A DNA stretch of 64,000 nucleotides from the NCBI RefSeq assembly GCF_030505395.1, contig NZ_CP130044.1, positions 3,357,001 through 3,421,000 of the forward strand, in the 5' to 3' direction. Origin of the DNA: Asticcacaulis sp. ZE23SCel15. Its GTDB lineage: Bacteria; Pseudomonadota; Alphaproteobacteria; Caulobacterales; Caulobacteraceae. Numbering within the stretch: the first letter of the stretch is position 1; each line of letters starts with the position of its first letter. Below the pieces are notes generated by a model. It was not told the origin of the DNA. It did no database searches and saw only the letters and a list, made by a program, of their open reading frames with translations. Below are positions 62,582 through 64,000 of this stretch, one piece after another. The translations under genes and the position numbers were made by a program.

Positions 62582-64000
62582 TTATTCGGCCAAGGATTGC
62601 GATTTCACGTCGTCTTCTTTGCCTTCGGCGGTAAAATATTTTTTCGTATGGCGGCCAAAGAACTGGCTGATGTCGTCGATGAAGGTATAGGCCACCGGCA
62701 CAAACAACAGGCTGAGCAGGGTCGAGGTAATCAACCCGCCAATGACCGCAATGGCCATAGGTGAGCGGAAGGCCACATCGGCGCCCCAGCCGACCGCGAT
62801 CGGCAACATGCCTGCGCCCATCGCCACGGTCGTCATCAGGATCGGACGGGCGCGTTTGTGGGCCGCGTCCATCAGGCCGTCATGACGGGTCATGCCGTGC
62901 TTGATGGCTTCAATGGCATATTCGACCAGCAGGATCGAGTTCTTGGCGGCAATCCCGGTCAGCATAATCAGACCGATAAGTGCTGGCATAGACATGGATT
63001 TGCCGGTCACCAGCAGCAGGAAGAACGCGCCGCCGAACGACAGCGGCAACGCGGTCAGGATCGTAACCGGATGGGTGAAGCTTTTGAACAACAGCACCAG
63101 CACCACATACATCAGCATGATGCCGGTCGAGATGGCAATCATGAAGCCGGTGGCCATTTCGGCCTGATCTTCCTGTTCGCCGGTGACGATTTCTTTGACT
63201 TGCGGCGGCAGGTTTTTCATGGCCGGCAGGGCGCGCACGGCGTCCTGAGCGATACCGGCGGCGATGCCGTTGGCGATATTGCCCTTGATGGTGGCAGACC
63301 TTGACCGCTCTGTGCGGTTGATCTGCACTGGCCCTGCGGCAAAGGTGATGTCGGCGACAGCCGCCAGCGGCACGGAGGTTCCGAACTTGGTCGGCACCTT
63401 AAGGTCGTTCAGGTTGGCGACATCAGTACGCGCATCGGTTTTCAGCAGGACGCGGATCGGGATCTGACGGTCGCCGACATTGTATTTCGCCAGAATCTGA
63501 TCGAAGTCGCCGACGGTCGCCACCCGCGCGGCCTGTGAGATCGCGGCGGCTGATACCCCCATCAGGGCGGCCTGATCAGGCTTTGGCACCACAATAATTT
63601 CCGGCCGCGTCAGGTTATCCGCCGACGACACATTGGTCAGTTCAGGTAAGCCGCGCATCTGACGTTCAAGCTCACGCGAGGCTTCGGCCAGCGCCACCGG
63701 ATCGTCGGACACCAGGGTAAAACTGGTGATGCCGCCCCCGCCGCCTTCCTGGCCGAAGGTCGAGCGGATGCCAGGATATTGCAGGACGAACTGGTTGAAA
63801 TCGGTCTCAAATTCTTGTTGCGAGAACTTGCGGTCGTGGCGCGGCACCAGATTGATGGTGAAGTTGGCTGAGTTGATATCGACCGACGCATAGACGGATT
63901 TGACGCCTTCTCGCTGGCTGATTTCGGCCATCAGGTCATTCACGACCTTATCGGTTTCATTAAGGCGCGATCCGGGCGGCAGTTCGACCTTAAGGAAGGA
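62582..64000 (-). CDS. RND efflux transporter permease, partial (C-terminal part)
   Basis: Reading frame is open to the window edge; the 5' end lies outside. The visible 472 residues are the second periplasmic domain and the last six transmembrane helices of an inner-membrane resistance-nodulation-division pump: VELPPGSRLNETDKVVNDLM, LPELTNVSSADNLTRPEI, VVLVLLFKSFTHPVTILTALPLSFGGAFFLLLVTG, GIAAKNSILLVEYAIE and MGAGMLPIAVGWGADVAFRSPMAIAVIGGLITSTLLSLLFVPVAY. The NSILLVE and TLLSLLFVPV motifs are RND hallmarks. Substrate unknown. Confidence 0.93.
   Translation of the reverse strand, partial: SFLKVELPPGSRLNETDKVVNDLMAEISQREGVKSVYASVDINSANFTINLVPRHDRKFSQQEFETDFNQFVLQYPGIRSTFGQEGGGGGITSFTLVSDDPVALAEASRELERQMRGLPELTNVSSADNLTRPEIIVVPKPDQAALMGVSAAAISQAARVATVGDFDQILAKYNVGDRQIPIRVLLKTDARTDVANLNDLKVPTKFGTSVPLAAVADITFAAGPVQINRTERSRSATIKGNIANGIAAGIAQDAVRALPAMKNLPPQVKEIVTGEQEDQAEMATGFMIAISTGIMLMYVVLVLLFKSFTHPVTILTALPLSFGGAFFLLLVTGKSMSMPALIGLIMLTGIAAKNSILLVEYAIEAIKHGMTRHDGLMDAAHKRARPILMTTVAMGAGMLPIAVGWGADVAFRSPMAIAVIGGLITSTLLSLLFVPVAYTFIDDISQFFGRHTKKYFTAEGKEDDVKSQSLAE

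Overview
The window looks like chromosomal DNA from a stalked alphaproteobacterium of the Caulobacterales, most likely Asticcacaulis or a close relative. The taxonomic evidence is: a MipZ division-site ATPase; a large SpmX-type polar muramidase with a greatly expanded middle region (an Asticcacaulis-like trait); the TonB receptor / SapC / JmjC-cupin / tryptophan-halogenase cluster common in Caulobacter relatives; and short GC-rich palindromic intergenic repeats. There is no prophage, insertion sequence, integrase or CRISPR array. Most genes are housekeeping or regulatory, with a few accessory islets.

Layout. 1-6.6 kb: TonB-dependent receptor followed by SapC, cupin-like and halogenase genes, read as one nutrient-uptake cluster. 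6.6-19.6 kb: small stress and envelope genes (DUF4142, GlsB, CsbD, DUF2061, MliC-like), a MarR/DUF1398/Tag group, DUF2905-Coq7, an esterase, an isochorismatase-like hydrolase, adenine deaminase, an ArsR-CDF metal pair, and a TetR/SDR divergent pair with two palindromic operators. 19.7-25.2 kb: EEP-family protein, TIGR03862 flavoprotein and bifunctional PutA. 25.2-26.5 kb: an AT-rich islet with an orphan membrane protein and a possible small RNA. 26.5-28.5 kb: TPP riboswitch and thiC. 28.8-30.1 kb: an unrecognised gene plus a PIN-domain gene broken by one extra T. 30.1-34.6 kb: astacin-like protease, membrane J-protein, mipZ and a short MprF. 35.0-42.0 kb: a sensory cluster (single receiver, CHASE3-GAF hybrid kinase with three receivers, CheR, CheB, REC-kinase-REC). 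42.0-48.6 kb: SPOR lipoprotein, panC, FkbM methyltransferase, DUF1489, cNMP-patatin protein and a frameshifted methyltransferase. 48.6-54.8 kb: spmX, mgtE, tRNA-Leu(GAG), a FliN-like protein, lipB and DUF805. 54.9-58.5 kb: two tandem TadG-like vWA proteins. 58.6-64 kb: RluA-type synthase, BrnT/BrnA toxin-antitoxin, DUF805, rarA, an orphan, and the C-terminal part of an RND pump.

Points of most interest: the enlarged SpmX; a palindromic repeat family with nine copies or fragments, two of which are MITE-like with 12-17 bp terminal inverted repeats; the homopolymer frameshift in the PIN gene; the leader ORF and palindrome in front of brnTA; the two-layer control of thiC; and the CheB/CheR-linked kinase cluster. 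All identifications come from reading sequence motifs; no database search was run.
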